Notes: generated by a model from the letters alone, not told the origin. A DNA stretch of 64,000 nt from Guyparkeria sp. WRN-7 (GCF_001641825.1 NZ_LRFH01000003.1:1-64000); one strand, 5' to 3'; numbered from the stretch's first letter, positions 37,268 to 47,015 are shown. Numbers and translations are program-made.

Positions 37268-38090
37268 CCCGTACGTCCTGGTGCTGCTGGACACCTCGCC
37301 CGCCAGCGAGGCGGCCCTCGATAGCGCCGCGCGGCTGGCCCGCCAGCAACAGCAGGAACTGATCGCCCTGTTCGTCGAGGATCAGGACCTGATCGCCTCG
37401 GCCGGCCACGTGTTCGCGCGCGAGATCAGCCTGCTCTCCGGCCAGGCCCGCCCGTTCGACCGCGAGATCCTGCTCGCCCGCCTGGCACGGCAACGTCAAC
37501 GGATCGAGACCCGCCTGGCCTCGCTTGAGCAGCAGCCGCCGCTGCGCTGGCGACTCGACGTGGTCACCGGACCCGTGATCGACAATATCCGTCAGGCCGC
37601 CATCGGCGCGGACTGGGTGGTCCTCGGCAAGGCCGGCTGGTCCGCCGAGCGCGGAGCACGACTGGGCACCACGGCCCGCCAACTGGTCGAAACCACACGC
37701 TGCCGGCTCCTGCTGTGGGAGGAGCGGACGGCTTCCCGCGAGGCGGCAATTGTCGCGTTGATCGGCGAGCCGCAGACGAGCGGGACGATTATCGAAACCG
37801 CCCGACTGCTCGCCCGCGCCAGCGACCGCGGCGTCCGTGCGCTGCTGTTGCCAGGGGCCGATCCGGCCGAGCTGCCGGTCCTGAGCTCGGCACCACCAGC
37901 CGACTGCCCTGCAATGACGGTCGAACGACTGGCCGGCCGCGGGCTGGAGGCCCTGCGCCGCGCCCTGCGAAAACAACCCGCCGCGGCACTGGTCCTGGAC
38001 GATCAGGCGGCCCTTGCGTTCGGGATACCGATGGCCGACCTGATCGCCGATCTCGATACGCCCATCATCCGCATTCCCGCATCCATCTGA
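37260..38090 (+). CDS. Universal stress protein family protein
   Basis: A 276-residue protein with an N-terminal UspA-like domain: YVLVLLDTSPASEAAL at the start and VDVVTGPVIDNI, then GADWVVLGKAGWS. The second half is more divergent and may be a decayed second Usp domain (REAAIVALIGEPQTSG). The nucleotide-binding loop G-2X-G-9X-G(S/T) is only partly kept, so ATP binding is uncertain. ATG 37260 overlaps the Lon stop by 8 bases (ATGGCTGA); an ATG at 37251 is also possible. Coupling to a Lon-like protease suggests a stress-related role. Confidence 0.8.
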   Translation: MADPYVLVLLDTSPASEAALDSAARLARQQQQELIALFVEDQDLIASAGHVFAREISLLSGQARPFDREILLARLARQRQRIETRLASLEQQPPLRWRLDVVTGPVIDNIRQAAIGADWVVLGKAGWSAERGARLGTTARQLVETTRCRLLLWEERTASREAAIVALIGEPQTSGTIIETARLLARASDRGVRALLLPGADPAELPVLSSAPPADCPAMTVERLAGRGLEALRRALRKQPAAALVLDDQAALAFGIPMADLIADLDTPIIRIPASI

Positions 38091-38130
38091 ACCCGTACCG
38101 ACAAAAAAGCCCACGCCAGACGGGACCCAA

Positions 38131-38469
38131 TCAGCTGAAGAACGCTTCGTTTGCCAGTGCCTTCATCACTTCGGTGAGATTGGCCTCGTGACTGTCGATC
38201 ACGGCCACGAAGCTGGCGACCCCGCAGACCGTGCGGGTGTCGCCGTGAATCATCCAGCCGTTGGCCGGCGTCCACCCCGGCTGATGGACGTACAGGGCCA
38301 ACTGGTCGGCATGCCCCTGCATCATTTTCTTGAAGTCGACGGCCAGTCGCGTCAGCCGGCGGGCGTCCTGGTCAGAGAGTTCTCCCTCCACCCGCCATGG
38401 CTCGCCGGATTCCTCGCGGAAATGCGCGATTGCCTGGACACCCTTGAGATCGAGCAGCTGCTTGAGCAT
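38131..38469 (-). CDS. DUF2173 family protein 1
   Basis: A 112-residue soluble protein beginning MLKQLLDLKGVQAIAHF, the DUF2173 start pattern, and ending SHEANLTEVMKALANE. Between them lies WMIHGDTRTVCGVASFV with one Cys. The fold is probably roadblock/longin-like, and no function is established; I recall the family mainly from sulfur-oxidising bacteria. GAGGAGG precedes ATG 38469. It is the last of three tandem relatives, 10 bases after gene 2. A possible weak terminator with six T residues on the minus strand lies near 38099-38127. Confidence 0.8.
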   Translation of the reverse strand: MLKQLLDLKGVQAIAHFREESGEPWRVEGELSDQDARRLTRLAVDFKKMMQGHADQLALYVHQPGWTPANGWMIHGDTRTVCGVASFVAVIDSHEANLTEVMKALANEAFFS

Positions 38470-38479
38470 GACTCCCTCC

Positions 38480-38818
38480 TCACTCGCCAAGGGCCTTGTA
38501 GGCGGCGTCGTAATCGGCCAGCTGGTTCTTCAGCACCAGTCCCTGGTGCCCGCGGGCCACTGCCGACCAGTCGAGACCAATGAAGGTGAACCCCTCGACC
38601 GGGTAGAAGCCCTTGACCTCGCTCACTCCCTCCCAACCGCGCGCCTGCATCGCTCCGATGGCCATGTTGGCAACGCTGAGGTGGCCGAGCAGGTCGAGCG
38701 TCTCCCGGTCGATAACGCTGTCGTCCGGAATGACGGCATCCTCGAGACGGCCATCTTCATCGAAGCGGAAGGCCGCCACGACGCCCGGCATCGAACTGAG
38801 TGCATTGAGATCAGACAT
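38480..38818 (-). CDS. DUF2173 family protein 2
   Basis: A 112-residue relative of its neighbours: LSSMPGVVAAFRFDEDGRL at the N-terminus and DYDAAYKALGE at the C-terminus. Unlike genes 1 and 3 it has no cysteine in the central segment (FTFIGLDWSAVARGHQG), so the three copies are not redundant at that position. CAAGGAGG precedes ATG 38818. Genes 1-3 are spaced 10 and 40 bases apart and form a likely operon. Confidence 0.8.
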   Translation of the reverse strand: MSDLNALSSMPGVVAAFRFDEDGRLEDAVIPDDSVIDRETLDLLGHLSVANMAIGAMQARGWEGVSEVKGFYPVEGFTFIGLDWSAVARGHQGLVLKNQLADYDAAYKALGE

Positions 38819-38858
38819 GATCGTTCCTCCTTGATGGAAATCGGGTCGTTCGCCCGCG

Positions 38859-39236
38859 TCATGCAGTGGCGGACGACTGGCCATGGCGCTCGCGCAGCAT
38901 CCGCAGCACCTGTGTGAGTGAGGCCTGTTGATTGTCGAGCACGCAGTACACGTTCGACATCACGCAGATGCTTTTGGATTGGCCGTGAACCACCCAGCCA
39001 TCGAAGGGCTCGAACCCGCAGCCCCCCGCCCCGGGTTGGCAGACCCGCGAGAACATGCTCAGCATGTCGCCCTCCATGCCGACGGCCTCGGTGTTCGCTC
39101 GGCAGAGCGTGGCGATCAGCCGTGTCTCGTTCTCGGAAAGATCACCCTCATGGTGATAGTGATGGCCGCCCCGATAGGCGAAATCGCCGACTGCGATCAC
39201 TCCGGGGAGCTCCATCAGGTGGGATACCAGACTCAT
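38859..39236 (-). CDS. DUF2173 family protein 3
   Basis: A 125-residue first member of the DUF2173 operon: LMELPGVIAVGDF, then an unusual His/Tyr-rich turn GGHHYHHEG at about 23-31, a Cys-containing insertion (RVCQPGAGGCGFEP) and SICVMSNVYCVLDNQQASL. It has more Cys residues than its neighbours, consistent with metal, heme or persulfide chemistry, but nothing is proven. ATG 39236 with AGAGGA upstream is preferred to an upstream in-frame ATG at 39290. Confidence 0.8.
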   Translation of the reverse strand: MSLVSHLMELPGVIAVGDFAYRGGHHYHHEGDLSENETRLIATLCRANTEAVGMEGDMLSMFSRVCQPGAGGCGFEPFDGWVVHGQSKSICVMSNVYCVLDNQQASLTQVLRMLRERHGQSSATA

Positions 39237-39526
39237 GGTGCCGTCCTCTTGCATTCCATCCCATGGGTTATAGACCCGGGACCGGCCCACGTCCTCGACT
39301 TAACCCATTGAATATTTTTGATTTTCCAGCCGCTAATTTATCGACCGCGTCAGCATGGGGCGGGAAGCCAAAGTGGCGTGCCCCGCGAGGCGGATCCGCC
39401 GCGACGTTAGTCCTGCATGGTCGGCACGCCCTACCCCCCTTCTGCCGATTGCTGACCAGATTGCCAGCCTCGATAGGCCCGTTACCCGCATTCCCTACCA
39501 ACCACTCGACGAGTTGACCGACAAAG
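39237..39526. other. Non-coding region upstream of the DUF2173 operon
   Basis: With the adjoining terminator, this stretch of more than 300 bases has no convincing gene. Positions about 39300-39345 form an A+T-rich island (ATTGAATATTTTTGATTTTCC and CTAATTTATCG) that stands out in this G+C-rich window and is the probable promoter of the minus-strand DUF2173 operon. No clear pair of -35/-10 boxes or dyad is assigned. Confidence 0.4.
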
Positions 39527-39561
39527 AAAAAGCGGCCGCCCCGCAAGGGACGACCGCTTTT
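39527..39561 (-). terminator. Terminator after the DsrE-family gene
   Basis: On the minus strand AGCGGTCGTCCC and GGGGCGGCCGCT pair over 12 positions, with a few G-U pairs, around TTGC, followed by TTTTTC. It lies 23 bases beyond the stop at 39584 and separates DsrE from the DUF2173 operon. Confidence 0.9.
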
Positions 39562-39583
39562 CAGGCCCGACGAGAAACGCCGG

Positions 39584-40024
39584 TCAGTAGCTCAACGCCA
39601 CGACCTCGTCCCGCGAGAGCAGCTCGAACAGCATCTCCGGCTTGCCGAGTTCGACCCCATCGATCAGGTCGTCTGGCGACAGACCGCCCTGGCGCATGCA
39701 CATCGGGCAGACGAGCACACGTGCACCGTTCTCGATCGCCATCTTGAGCGTCTCCTGGGCGGTTCGGCCGGTCGCACCCAGCGTGTCTTGCTGCCGATCC
39801 TTGGCAGCGAGATACACGCCGCGCACATTGAGGTAGGCGATCACGTCATGCCCCCGCTTGGCGGCGTTGTAGGCCTGGGCCGAGGCCATCCCCGCCGGCC
39901 AGACCTCGTCGGTGGTGATGTTGTAGAAGAACGTCTTGTCCTCATCGCCTGCGAGCACCTGCCCCGAGGTGAGCAGCGCGAAGGCGACGAACAATCCCGC
40001 CATCAGGCGTTTGACTACCGACAT
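39584..40024 (-). CDS. Periplasmic DsrE-family protein
   Basis: A 146-residue protein with a signal peptide (LMAGLFVAFALLTSGQVLA, cleaving near residue 25) and a DsrE/DsrF-like domain. The Cys pair CPMC (Cys106, Cys109) lies in ENGARVLVCPMCMRQGGL, where DsrE-type proteins carry their sulfur-binding cysteine. DsrE, TusD and related proteins transfer persulfide sulfur in the cytoplasm; exported members are less well understood. In this setting a role in sulfur oxidation or sulfur trafficking is likely but inferred. ATG 40024 has AGGAGGT upstream. It is a separate transcript upstream of the DUF2173 genes. Confidence 0.85.
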   Translation of the reverse strand: MSVVKRLMAGLFVAFALLTSGQVLAGDEDKTFFYNITTDEVWPAGMASAQAYNAAKRGHDVIAYLNVRGVYLAAKDRQQDTLGATGRTAQETLKMAIENGARVLVCPMCMRQGGLSPDDLIDGVELGKPEMLFELLSRDEVVALSY

Positions 40025-40085
40025 GGGCACCTCCTGTTCCTTAACGAATTGGAACGGGAGTGTAGGCAATGCCGACGGGGTCTTG

Positions 40086-41840
40086 TCAGGGTCGCCTCGG
40101 GAACCCCGGGTCGGGGGCTTCCCCCACCTCGGACGAGGCCGACCAGCCCGAATGGCAAACACGATTGCGTCCGGCCTCCTTGGCCTCGTAGAGATAGCGG
40201 TCCGCCTCGGAAATCAGCTGCTCGATGTTCTGGTGAGCCGTGCTCCGCGTCGAAACACCAAAGCTCGCGGTGACCTGGATACGTCCACCAAGACAGTCGA
40301 TGCGGGCCGCCTCGATTTTTTCGCGCAAGCGTTCGGCCAGTTGCACCGCCTCGTCCAGTCCGGTTTCCGGCAGCAGCAGGATGATCTCCTCGCCACCCCA
40401 GCGGGCCACCTTGTCGTTCACGCGGACCGATCGCTTGAGTATCTGGGCGATGGCCTTGAGCACCTCATCGCCACAGGCGTGACCGTAGCGGTCGTTGATG
40501 CGCTTGAAATGATCCAGGTCCAGCAGTGCCACCGACAGGTTTCTCTCGTGGCGTTCGGCCAGTTGCCAGATCGGCGCGCTGGCCTCGTAGAAGGCTCGGC
40601 GATTGTCCAGATCGGTGAGCGGGTCATGATGGGCGAGCCGTTCCGCCGCCTGACGACGCACCTGCCCCATGCGGAACTGGTGACTCAGCGCCAGGGCCAG
40701 CAGGGTCGCATCGACCAGCATGCCCAGGTCGACGGCCCGGAAGGTCCAGATATTGAACGGAATGACACCCCATACGGCCAGCGCGGTGATGGCCGCGCCG
40801 ACCATGGCCGACACCGCCGCGAGCAGGAAGTAGCGGGCCGCGGTCAGCCCCTTGGCCACCGAAAAAACCCCCAGGCCCAGCATGATCGCGGTGAACAGCG
40901 TCACGAAGGTGAAGGCCAGCAGCAATGCGACCGCCTGCCGGTCCAGCAGGATGGCCAGGCCCAGCAATGCCGCACCCACCCCGACATAGCCGAGCACCGC
41001 TCGATGAATGCGCGGAAAATGCTTCCGGGTATCGAGAAAGGTCAACGCGAAGGCCAGACCACTGCTGGCATAGAGCATCATCAGCACCGGCTGCGACCAC
41101 TGCGCCCAGATTGGGCTCTCGCCCCACCACCAGGCGTAGGCATGCCCGGTGTAGGAAATGTTCATCACCAGGAAGAACGCCAGGTAGACCGAATAGAGCA
41201 GATACCGCCACTGGCGCATGCCGAAGAACAGCATCAGGTTGTAGATCGACAAGGCCACCAGAAAGCCGTAGAGAAAGCCGTAGCTGTATTCGGTCCAGAG
41301 GCTGCGTTCGGTCAGCTCGGCTTCGGTTTCCACGTATAGCGGCACAGCCATGGGATCGGGCGTCGCGATCCGCAGCAGCACATCGGTGGAGCCGGGAGGG
41401 AACGTCCAGTCCAGGCTGAAACCGGTACTGTCGCGCGGGCGTTCACCAAAGGGCAGACGGTCGCCGAGCTGCTGTTCCCCGACCCAGCGGCCGTCGTGAC
41501 GAAAGTGAAAGCCGACCTCGTCGAGCCAGGCCGTCTCGACCGTCAGGATGCGCGCGGCCGGTGTCGGCGCCGGGTTCTCGATTCGCAGATGCATCCAGAC
41601 CGGTGCCGCCCCGATCCCGAAGCCCAGCACCGGCGAGTCACTTGCCTCGAATCGGCCCATCTTGAGGGCTTGCCAGGCCTGCTCGCGCGACAACGATCCA
41701 CCGGCATCGACGAAATAGCGAACCGATTCCCCTACCGGGTTGGCCAGCCCGTCGTCCAGCACGATCGCGTCATTCGCCGCCACGGGGGCCGAGGCAACGA
41801 CGAGAGAAAGAAACAGCAGGGCGATCAGCCGGCGGAACAT
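40086..41840 (-). CDS. Diguanylate cyclase with 7TM-DISM sensor
   Basis: A 584-residue protein. It has a signal peptide ([18 protein letters not shown]), a periplasmic 7TMR-DISMED2-like beta domain (about 25-180) and seven membrane helices (about 185-385; the first has [21 protein letters not shown]). A GGDEF domain follows (about 410-565), with active motif GGEEI at 482-486 and RxxD product-inhibition site RVND ten residues before it. It should synthesise c-di-GMP. The fifth motif position is Ile instead of Phe, which is tolerated in some cyclases. The short C-terminal tail is Pro/Gly-rich. It has no close operon partner. Confidence 0.92.
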   Translation of the reverse strand: MFRRLIALLFLSLVVASAPVAANDAIVLDDGLANPVGESVRYFVDAGGSLSREQAWQALKMGRFEASDSPVLGFGIGAAPVWMHLRIENPAPTPAARILTVETAWLDEVGFHFRHDGRWVGEQQLGDRLPFGERPRDSTGFSLDWTFPPGSTDVLLRIATPDPMAVPLYVETEAELTERSLWTEYSYGFLYGFLVALSIYNLMLFFGMRQWRYLLYSVYLAFFLVMNISYTGHAYAWWWGESPIWAQWSQPVLMMLYASSGLAFALTFLDTRKHFPRIHRAVLGYVGVGAALLGLAILLDRQAVALLLAFTFVTLFTAIMLGLGVFSVAKGLTAARYFLLAAVSAMVGAAITALAVWGVIPFNIWTFRAVDLGMLVDATLLALALSHQFRMGQVRRQAAERLAHHDPLTDLDNRRAFYEASAPIWQLAERHERNLSVALLDLDHFKRINDRYGHACGDEVLKAIAQILKRSVRVNDKVARWGGEEIILLLPETGLDEAVQLAERLREKIEAARIDCLGGRIQVTASFGVSTRSTAHQNIEQLISEADRYLYEAKEAGRNRVCHSGWSASSEVGEAPDPGFPRRP

Positions 41841-41961
41841 TCGTGGTCACCAGTCCGTTTGGTGGCGCGTGGAAGCGGTGGATGGGACGAGTATCGCACG
41901 AAGCGCGGCCGTCCCCTGCGGCTTCGAACAAGCGTGGCCCGGGCGAGCGCCGTTGCCGCGA

Positions 41962-42684
41962 CTAACTCTCGAGACGATTTAACAGCCGATCGGCATCCTG
42001 GGGAGCCTGCGCCTGGGCATCATTGTCGAAATAGCCGAACACCTCGCGACCATCACGTGTCCAGCGGCGGATGCGTCCGGCCCAGTCGTCGAGGACGGTA
42101 TCCGGGTATCGGCCCTGATATCGACCGTCGCTGCCATGCCAGCGCAGATAGACGAAATCGGCGGTTGTCCAGGCCGGCGTGGTCTGTCCCTCGAGATCGA
42201 ACAGGCAGAAGGCGGCACCGTGTTCGGCGAGCAGATCGGTCACCGGCTCGGTCCACCAGCTTTCATCCCGGAACTCGAAGGCATAGCGATACCCGGGGGG
42301 CAGCGCCTCGAGGAACGCCGCAAGCCGTTCGACATTGACGTGCCACCGTGGCGGCAACTGGAACAGGATCGGACCCAGCCGGTCGCCGAGTCGGTCGACC
42401 TTGTCGAAGAACGCCTGGATGCTCTCGGCCGGATCCTTGAGCTTCTTCATGTGGGTGATGTAGCGACTGGCCTTGACGGCGAAGCGAAAGTCCGCCGGCA
42501 CGCTCTCTCGCCAGGTATCCAGCGATTCGTCGCTCGGCAGGCGATAGAACGTGGCATTGATCTCGACGCTGGCAAACCGCTCGGCATAGAAGGACAGCCA
42601 CTCGGAAGCCGACAACGAGGACGGATAGAACGCCTCGCGCCAGTGGCGGTAGTTCCAGCCGGACGTGCCCAGATAGCACTGCAT
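41962..42684 (-). CDS. DUF72 domain protein
   Basis: A 240-residue protein of the YecE/DUF72 family with a TIM-barrel-like fold. It has the start GTSGWNYRHWREAFYP, the block FASVEINATFYRLPS, KASRYITHMKKL, LFQLPPRWH and YFDNDAQAQAPQDA at the end. Biochemical function is not established. ATG 42684 has GGAGG at 5-base spacing. It stands alone, divergent from psiE. Confidence 0.92.
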   Translation of the reverse strand: MQCYLGTSGWNYRHWREAFYPSSLSASEWLSFYAERFASVEINATFYRLPSDESLDTWRESVPADFRFAVKASRYITHMKKLKDPAESIQAFFDKVDRLGDRLGPILFQLPPRWHVNVERLAAFLEALPPGYRYAFEFRDESWWTEPVTDLLAEHGAAFCLFDLEGQTTPAWTTADFVYLRWHGSDGRYQGRYPDTVLDDWAGRIRRWTRDGREVFGYFDNDAQAQAPQDADRLLNRLES

Positions 42685-42842
42685 GATGCCTCCGGCGGCA
42701 AGGGGGACGGATACCGCTAGGCTAGCAGGTAGCAGAGGGCTTGAAGCGGCGTCGAGCGACCCCAAGCCATTGACTGAACGACGATTCCCGTCCGGAGGGA
42801 TTCTCGACCCGATCGCGAGCCGCCAGCATGGAGGGATTGGGC

Positions 42843-43385
42843 ATGTGGCACATCCATCAACGTCGAACCCAACGCCAGTCGGATCTGCGACGCTACTGGA
42901 AGGTGATGAGCCTCTCCGAGCGCTTCGAGCAGGTCATTGCCGCGGTGCTTGGGGTGATCATCGCGGTGGTCATCCTGCTCGCGCTTTGGGAGCTGATCCG
43001 ACTGGTGGTCGAAACGCTCGTTCTGCAACACCAGAACGTGCTGGCGCACAGCGTGTTCCAGAAACTGTTTGGCGCCATCCTGACGTTGCTGATCGCAATG
43101 GAGTTTCAGCACTCCATAATCAAGGTGATCGAACGCCGCGAACATATCATCCAGACCAAGATCGTGGTCCTGATCGCCCTGCTCGCCCTGGCGCGAAAGT
43201 TCATCATCCTTGACACCGCCTCGACGACCCCCCTGATGATCCTCGCCCTGTCGTTCGGCGTGCTGGTGCTTGGCGGCGTCTACTGGCTGATCGAGCAACG
43301 GGACGCGGCACGCCGGGCCCAGGAATCCCATACGCGAACGACGCAAACCGAGCCTGCCAAACCGGGAGGGACAGAAGACACCTAG
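42843..43385 (+). CDS. PsiE-family membrane protein
   Basis: A 180-residue protein with four membrane helices of the phosphate-starvation-inducible PsiE family. FEQVIAAVLGVIIAVVILLA is helix 1, and the family block EFQHSIIKVIERREHIIQTK lies between helices 2 and 3. Function is unknown; expression in enterobacteria responds to phosphate and cAMP. ATG 42843 is chosen because GGAGG lies 8 bases before it, while the in-frame ATG at 42828 has no ribosome site. The hydrophilic C-terminal tail is Thr/Glu-rich. It converges on a diguanylate cyclase gene with a 19-base gap. Confidence 0.85.
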   Translation: MWHIHQRRTQRQSDLRRYWKVMSLSERFEQVIAAVLGVIIAVVILLALWELIRLVVETLVLQHQNVLAHSVFQKLFGAILTLLIAMEFQHSIIKVIERREHIIQTKIVVLIALLALARKFIILDTASTTPLMILALSFGVLVLGGVYWLIEQRDAARRAQESHTRTTQTEPAKPGGTEDT

Positions 43386-43404
43386 GCCGGCGATCGGGTG
43401 TCGC

Positions 43405-44784
43405 TCAGCTCGCCAGCGCCTCGCCTGCCCCATCGGCGATCACCCGATCCCGGCCACCCGACTTGGCGGCGTACAAACGCGCGTCGGCAAGACGCATCAG
43501 AGGCTCGGCGGCCGTCAGCCGATCGTTGGAGGAGCAGGCCACGCCGATACTCGCGGTCACCGTGAGGCTGTGCCCCGTGATCTCGACCGAACTCTGGGCG
43601 ATGGCAAAACGGATCCGCTCGGCCACCTCGCGGGCATCCTCGACATCGGACCCCGGCAGAATGGCGATGAACTCCTCGCCGCCGTAGCGCATCACCACGT
43701 CGCCCTTGCGCAGCATGTCGCGGATCACGCCGGCCGCACGCACCAGCACCTTGTCACCGGCCAGATGGCCGTAGGTGTCGTTCAGACGCTTGAAGTGATC
43801 GAGATCGACGATGATCAGCGACAGCGGGGTCTGGCTGCGCTGGATGCGAGCCAGTTCTTCCTCGAGACGCTTCATGCCGAAGCGACGGTTGTACAGGCCG
43901 GTAAGCGGGTCGAGGGCGGCGACCCGTTGCAGGTCGTCGTGCAGCAGCGCATTGTTCAGCGCCAGACCCAGCCCCTGGATCATCAGGGGCAGCAGTCGCA
44001 GCGTGCGCTCGGTAAATGGCTGGGCCGCCGCGAGGACAACCCAGCCGAGCAGCAGGCCGTGATGGCTGATCGGCAGCAGGAGCACGTCGCTGGGCGTGAA
44101 GTGCGAAAGCACGGCGTCGACCTTGACCGCCGCCGGCAGGTCGAAACGACGCACGGTTGCCTGCTCGTGGGCGGCCTGCAGGGCGGGGCTCCGCAAAATG
44201 GCATCCGGCTCGATCAGCCCCTTGGACGCCGGGATGGTCCAGTCGCCCTGCTTTTCCAGAATGATCGCGCCGCCATCGGCGTCCGAATGCTCCATCAGCA
44301 GCGTCAGCGCCTGGTCACTGAGATCGCTGAGATCCAGCTGACTGGACAGCGTGTTGTTGAAGTTCTGGATGCGCTCCTCGACCCGGTGCGCCGAGTGCAG
44401 CGCCTGCAGCAGCGCGTTGTAGCTGTTGGCCACCTCGCCCAGCTCGTCCTGGGCCTGCTCCTGGAGGCGACAGACCGCCGGGTCACATTCCGACCAGTCC
44501 CCCGAGTAGGTTGCCTGGTCCATCGCCGAGCGCACCTTGCGCATGCGGCCGCTGAGGCGACGCAGACGGGGACGGACGATACGGCTGGCGAGCGCGAAAT
44601 TGAGCCCGCCGACGATCAGCCCGGCGGCCAGTGTCGTTCCGATGAAGGTCGGGGAGAGAGCCAGATCGGCGGACACCCCCATCTGAAGGGCGGCGAGCGG
44701 AAAGATCGCCCCCATGAGCACACCCATGGCCACCATGCTCCAGGCCAGCGTACGGAAGACGTGCCTCGATCCGAGCAAACTCAT
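43405..44784 (-). CDS. Membrane GAF-GGDEF diguanylate cyclase
   Basis: A 459-residue protein. Two N-terminal membrane helices (about 12-35 and 45-65) flank a short loop. A HAMP-like linker, a GAF-type domain (about 150-290, with ILEKQGDWTIPASKG) and a GGDEF domain (about 300-455) follow. The active motif GGEEF is at 368-372; the segment before it (RKGDVVMRY) has RKGD, consistent with an RxxD inhibition site. It should make c-di-GMP under control of a small-molecule or redox signal. ATG 44784 follows AAAGGAG. The 179 bases to the next gene upstream probably hold its promoter. Confidence 0.92.
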   Translation of the reverse strand: MSLLGSRHVFRTLAWSMVAMGVLMGAIFPLAALQMGVSADLALSPTFIGTTLAAGLIVGGLNFALASRIVRPRLRRLSGRMRKVRSAMDQATYSGDWSECDPAVCRLQEQAQDELGEVANSYNALLQALHSAHRVEERIQNFNNTLSSQLDLSDLSDQALTLLMEHSDADGGAIILEKQGDWTIPASKGLIEPDAILRSPALQAAHEQATVRRFDLPAAVKVDAVLSHFTPSDVLLLPISHHGLLLGWVVLAAAQPFTERTLRLLPLMIQGLGLALNNALLHDDLQRVAALDPLTGLYNRRFGMKRLEEELARIQRSQTPLSLIIVDLDHFKRLNDTYGHLAGDKVLVRAAGVIRDMLRKGDVVMRYGGEEFIAILPGSDVEDAREVAERIRFAIAQSSVEITGHSLTVTASIGVACSSNDRLTAAEPLMRLADARLYAAKSGGRDRVIADGAGEALAS

Positions 44785-44963
44785 CCCTGACTCCTTTCTA
44801 GCTTTCCATCCGATGCATCCTGCATCGAGCTCGGACATTAGCACGTCATGAATTGTTTATCCCCCTGTTTTTAGTGGGGGAATTGATCCACTATGCTCAG
44901 CCATCGGCCAAGCGTTCGCACGTCCTCGGAAACGATCTATCCACTTCCAGCACAAGTTCCACT

Positions 44964-47015
44964 TCAAAGCAGGTTCCGGCGTATGCGCCGATTCCAGTTC
45001 TTGGAGAATACCCGCATCTCACCCTCCCAGGCGTCCAGTTCCGCTCGAAGAATGAAGTGGGTCGGTGTGGAGCTTAAGGAGGTCGAGGTCCGGATCGTGG
45101 CCCGCCAGTCGCCACGCAAGAACTCCTTGCGCGTCGAGGTCTCGCCGGAGACGGACTCGAATTCGCCTCCCTGGCTGCGGTACCACTCGTTAGTCAGTGT
45201 GCTGACGGTGAGGTCGAGATCATCGATCCGCCAGCGACCGTCATCCTTGATCACCTCAAGCTCGGACGTGTCGGCTGCGAGATCCCGATGTACCAGCCAA
45301 TTGTGGTGGCCCGGTTCGATAAGCGTCTTGCTCATGGCCGGTGTGCCCTCGGGGGGACCAAACTCGCACAATCGTTCGTCGTCGAACTTATCGCCTCGAC
45401 AAGGCAGGATCAGGGCGCTCTCGGTGGGGACCACCGCCAGTTCCACCGGCTCCGGTGGTGGCCATGCCAGCGGCCAGTACGACGTGCTGATGGCCAAACG
45501 AATACGATGTCCAGCGGGAAACGACTGCGCCACATAATTTATGGGCACTTCCACGGTGTACCGCTTGCCAACCTCCAGCGGCTCTGGCGCCTCGTCTCCA
45601 TTGCGATGCGTCAGATTAAGCAGGCCATAGGCAACCCGTGTCGCCCTGCCGTCCGGGAGAACATCCTCCAAGCGAACGCAGACCTGTGCTATCGGCCGGT
45701 TGGCCGACAGCGTAAGTTCCACACGCGGCGCGCCAAGGATGTTAATGGGCTCAGGGAGGGGCTCGGAGGTATAGAGCAGCGCACCGCCATCTTCTTCACG
45801 CTGGTCATGAGGCAGGTCGGGTGCCGAGGCGTAGGAACACCACTTCCCGGCGAACAGGCCGAGGCTCAATGGCGACTGCATGCGATCCACTACCGGTTCA
45901 AAGTCATCCGCATTTTCATGGGGCATCAGGAGGCGGTGTCGCGCCAAGGGAAACACCTGCTCTCGGACATTGGGCGACGGCCAGGCGTCCTCAATCACCC
46001 ACCGCCCCGGACGAAGTTTGTACTGAGTCGACGGCGGCACACTGTCTTGCAGCCAGGCTCTCAGCAGGGGATCGTTCTCCACGCCGTTGTCCACTCCCTT
46101 GAGCCAACGGTCGAACCAGCGCCGCACGTGCTGCAGGAAACCAATCGCCGGGCCCGGCTCCCCCATATGCGGGTATTTATGTCCCCAGGGGCCCACCAAC
46201 CCTTGGCGAGGAACGCTGAGGTGCTCGAGCAGACGGAATACGGCATTGGTGTAACCATCAGTCCATCCGCTGACTGCCATGACCGGGCAACGGATGGCCG
46301 AATAGTCCTCGCAGACGGACGCTCGTCTCCAGAATTCGTCGCGCTGCTGATGGCGCAGCCAAATGTCCAACCACACGCCGCTCTCGTCTAGGCGCCGCAG
46401 CCACATCTCCCGCCAGTCGTCGCCGACGATGGCCGGATCGGGAGGACAACTCGTGTGGCCGAACATGGTCGTCGACTCGGACAGGTTGTCCGCCAGCAGG
46501 CAGCCCCCCATGTAATGCATGTTGTCGGCATACAGATCATCAGTGGCACAGGCAGCCACGATAGCCTTGAGGGCCGGCGGCTGCCGGGCGGCGATCTGCA
46601 GGGCATTGAACCCTCCCCAGGAAATGCCAAACATGCCGACATTGCCGTCGCACCACGACTGAGCTGCCGCCCAGGCAATGGCCGCCACGCCGTCATCCTG
46701 CTCCTGGTCGAGATACTGGTCGCGCAGCACGCCGTCCGAATCGCCACTGCCGCGCAGGTCCACGCGCAGGCAGGCATAACCATGCCCGGCGAGATACGGA
46801 TGATTGATCTCGTCACGCTCTCGCGTGATGTCGCGCTTGCGGTACGGAATGTACTCGATCAGCGCGGGAACAGGGGCATCACCGGCATCCACGGGCAACC
46901 AGAGACGCGCCGCCAGATGGTCGCCATCCGGCAACGGAATCCAGACGTTCTCGATATGACGCACGGCGCAAGGCAGCTGATCGGGGTCGACGTGATGTAG
47001 GGGTTGAGCTGTCAT
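44964..47015 (-). CDS. CocE/NonD (S15-type) serine hydrolase, copy 2
   Basis: A 683-residue paralog of the hydrolase at 6454-8490, colinear along its whole length. The catalytic triad is conserved: Ser132 (GISWGG), Asp253 (SGWTDGY) and His279 (GPWGHKY). The matching N-terminal blocks WIPLPDG, EYIPYRKRD and VDLRGSGDS, and the C-terminal jelly roll, are present. Its ATG overlaps the stop of the ATP-grasp gene as TAATG, so the two are translationally coupled. The DNA looks less G+C-rich than copy 1, suggesting a separate history rather than a recent local duplication. Substrate unknown. Confidence 0.9.
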   Translation of the reverse strand: MTAQPLHHVDPDQLPCAVRHIENVWIPLPDGDHLAARLWLPVDAGDAPVPALIEYIPYRKRDITRERDEINHPYLAGHGYACLRVDLRGSGDSDGVLRDQYLDQEQDDGVAAIAWAAAQSWCDGNVGMFGISWGGFNALQIAARQPPALKAIVAACATDDLYADNMHYMGGCLLADNLSESTTMFGHTSCPPDPAIVGDDWREMWLRRLDESGVWLDIWLRHQQRDEFWRRASVCEDYSAIRCPVMAVSGWTDGYTNAVFRLLEHLSVPRQGLVGPWGHKYPHMGEPGPAIGFLQHVRRWFDRWLKGVDNGVENDPLLRAWLQDSVPPSTQYKLRPGRWVIEDAWPSPNVREQVFPLARHRLLMPHENADDFEPVVDRMQSPLSLGLFAGKWCSYASAPDLPHDQREEDGGALLYTSEPLPEPINILGAPRVELTLSANRPIAQVCVRLEDVLPDGRATRVAYGLLNLTHRNGDEAPEPLEVGKRYTVEVPINYVAQSFPAGHRIRLAISTSYWPLAWPPPEPVELAVVPTESALILPCRGDKFDDERLCEFGPPEGTPAMSKTLIEPGHHNWLVHRDLAADTSELEVIKDDGRWRIDDLDLTVSTLTNEWYRSQGGEFESVSGETSTRKEFLRGDWRATIRTSTSLSSTPTHFILRAELDAWEGEMRVFSKNWNRRIRRNLL

